Source: Flavobacterium alkalisoli
GTDB taxonomy: Bacteria; Bacteroidota; Bacteroidia; Flavobacteriales; Flavobacteriaceae
Assembly (NCBI RefSeq): GCF_008000935.1
Contig: NZ_CP042831.1
Coordinates: forward strand, 3,162,001 to 3,226,000
Direction of reading: 5' to 3'
DNA: 64,000 bases
Shown: positions 63,496 through 64,000 of the stretch, piece after piece
How positions within the stretch are numbered: position 1 is the stretch's first letter
Layout: every line of letters begins with the position of its first letter
Program-made: the position numbers and the translations under genes
The notes under the pieces: model-generated
What the model was told of the DNA's origin: nothing
Seen by the model: the letters and a program-made list of their open reading frames with translations, nothing else
Databases searched by the model: none

Positions 63496-64000
63496 CCTAA
63501 CATTTTTCTGGCTTTTTCCAAATCCTCAGGAGTATCTATACCAATACCTGCATGTGAGGTTTCCACCATACGGATTTTTTTTCCGTATTCCAGGTAACGA
63601 AGCTGCTCCAGTTTTTCAGAAGCTTCTAGGCTTTGCATCGGTAGTTTGTAAAAATCCATAAGGGCATGTTTCCTGAAAGCATAAATACCTATATGCTTAA
63701 AATACCTCACTCCTGCTTCCTTATCCCTTGGGTACGGAATTACTGATCGTGAAAAATAAAGGCCAAAATGTTTTTGATCTACAATAACCTTTACATTGTT
63801 AGGATTCTCTATATCTTCCCAATCGGTTATATGCATCATTACAGAAGCCAAGTCAATTTCGCGGGCTGCATCGCTTTTAAAAACTTCAAGCAAATCGGCA
63901 AGCGGCTCTTTGTTTATAAAAGGCTCATCTCCCTGAACATTTACCACTATATCAACATCAAGGTTTTCTACAGCTTCGGCAATACGGTCACTACCGCTCT
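63492..64000 (-). CDS. kdsB: 3-Deoxy-manno-octulosonate cytidylyltransferase, C-terminal part (5' end outside the window)
   Basis: The minus-strand frame is open to the end of the window, and codons beyond the GTG at 63947 still fit the family ([13 protein letters not shown] then [13 protein letters not shown]), so the gene begins outside. Visible parts are the VQGDEPF substrate block, the [15 protein letters not shown] and [15 protein letters not shown] sugar-binding blocks, and the end [22 protein letters not shown]. It activates Kdo as CMP-Kdo for lipopolysaccharide, indicating a Gram-negative outer membrane. Confidence 0.93.
   Translation of the reverse strand, partial: SGSDRIAEAVENLDVDIVVNVQGDEPFINKEPLADLLEVFKSDAAREIDLASVMMHITDWEDIENPNNVKVIVDQKHFGLYFSRSVIPYPRDKEAGVRYFKHIGIYAFRKHALMDFYKLPMQSLEASEKLEQLRYLEYGKKIRMVETSHAGIGIDTPEDLEKARKMLG

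Noticed and set aside
1..64000. CRISPR arrays, rRNA genes, insertion sequences with terminal repeats
   Set aside because: No regularly spaced repeats, rRNA signatures or transposase frames with inverted ends were seen; the serine recombinase is the only mobile-element gene noticed.

Overview
The window reads as a chromosome segment of a member of the Flavobacteriaceae (phylum Bacteroidota), most likely Flavobacterium or a close relative. The evidence is the AT-rich DNA, promoter-like TAnnTTTG elements, lipoboxes after short Lys-rich signal peptides, and family-typical genes: porX (type IX secretion regulator), DUF4293, DUF5362, DUF6452 and DUF6048 proteins, a short Ppx, a Rho with a long N-terminal insert, and GldL-like MHWP membrane hairpins. 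Most of the window is housekeeping sequence. A few genes stand out as acquired or atypical.

Layout. 1-1226: the 3' part of a large serine recombinase whose stop codon abuts the decapitated 3' end of a DUF2400/TIGR02757 gene, which looks like the edge of an integrated element. 1236-1898: a signal-peptidase-I homologue lacking the catalytic Ser/Lys signature. 1857-9793 (minus): a long series pyrR-pyrB-STAS-like-rnz-pdxH-sixA-ppk-ppx-macro domain-small membrane protein; the sixA/ppk and ppx/macro junctions overlap. 9963-17729: a small lipoprotein, rho, DUF4293, lpd, a carboxylesterase, and an Lrp regulator divergent from a methionine-gamma-lyase-like enzyme. 17912-25036: a DPP4-type peptidase, PadR with two MHWP membrane proteins, a two-component system (response regulator plus 7TM-DISM kinase) and a cysteine desulfurase. 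25146-31587: a lipoprotein with an internal duplication, Smr, DUF5362, rocD, DinB, WYL, OsmC and DUF1697 genes. 31656-41884: rlmD, DUF6452, DUF6048, porX, tsaE, ald, a TauE exporter, GNAT, an orphan half-length NrfD/ActC-like protein, a DUF6642-like protein and an RluA synthase.

42152-47252: an efflux or export operon TetR-ABC-HlyD-TolC whose ABC nucleotide-binding domain is unusually degenerate. 47522-48913: an AT-rich, apparently acquired gene fusing a cyclodeaminase/cyclohydrolase (FTCD_C) fold to an ImmA/IrrE metallopeptidase, at the 3' side of tRNA-Val(TAC). 49192-54974: DUF4258-like, proline dehydrogenase, aroB, a 57-codon ORF, arginine decarboxylase, a deoxyhypusine-synthase-like enzyme and an acidic protein. 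55065-61305: a lipoprotein, DinB, ppc, Lrp, an M14 carboxypeptidase, and a phage-repressor-like HTH gene whose divergent promoter region carries five related palindromes. 61497-64000: an acyltransferase, a spermidine-synthase-like protein, PhyH and the 3' part of kdsB.

The most interesting items are the FTCD_C-ImmA fusion at tRNA-Val, the HTH gene with its operator array, the recombinase/DUF2400 junction, the inactive-looking signal peptidase, the degenerate ABC protein, and the arginine decarboxylase/DHS-like pair. Family assignments come from motif recognition by eye; no database search was run.
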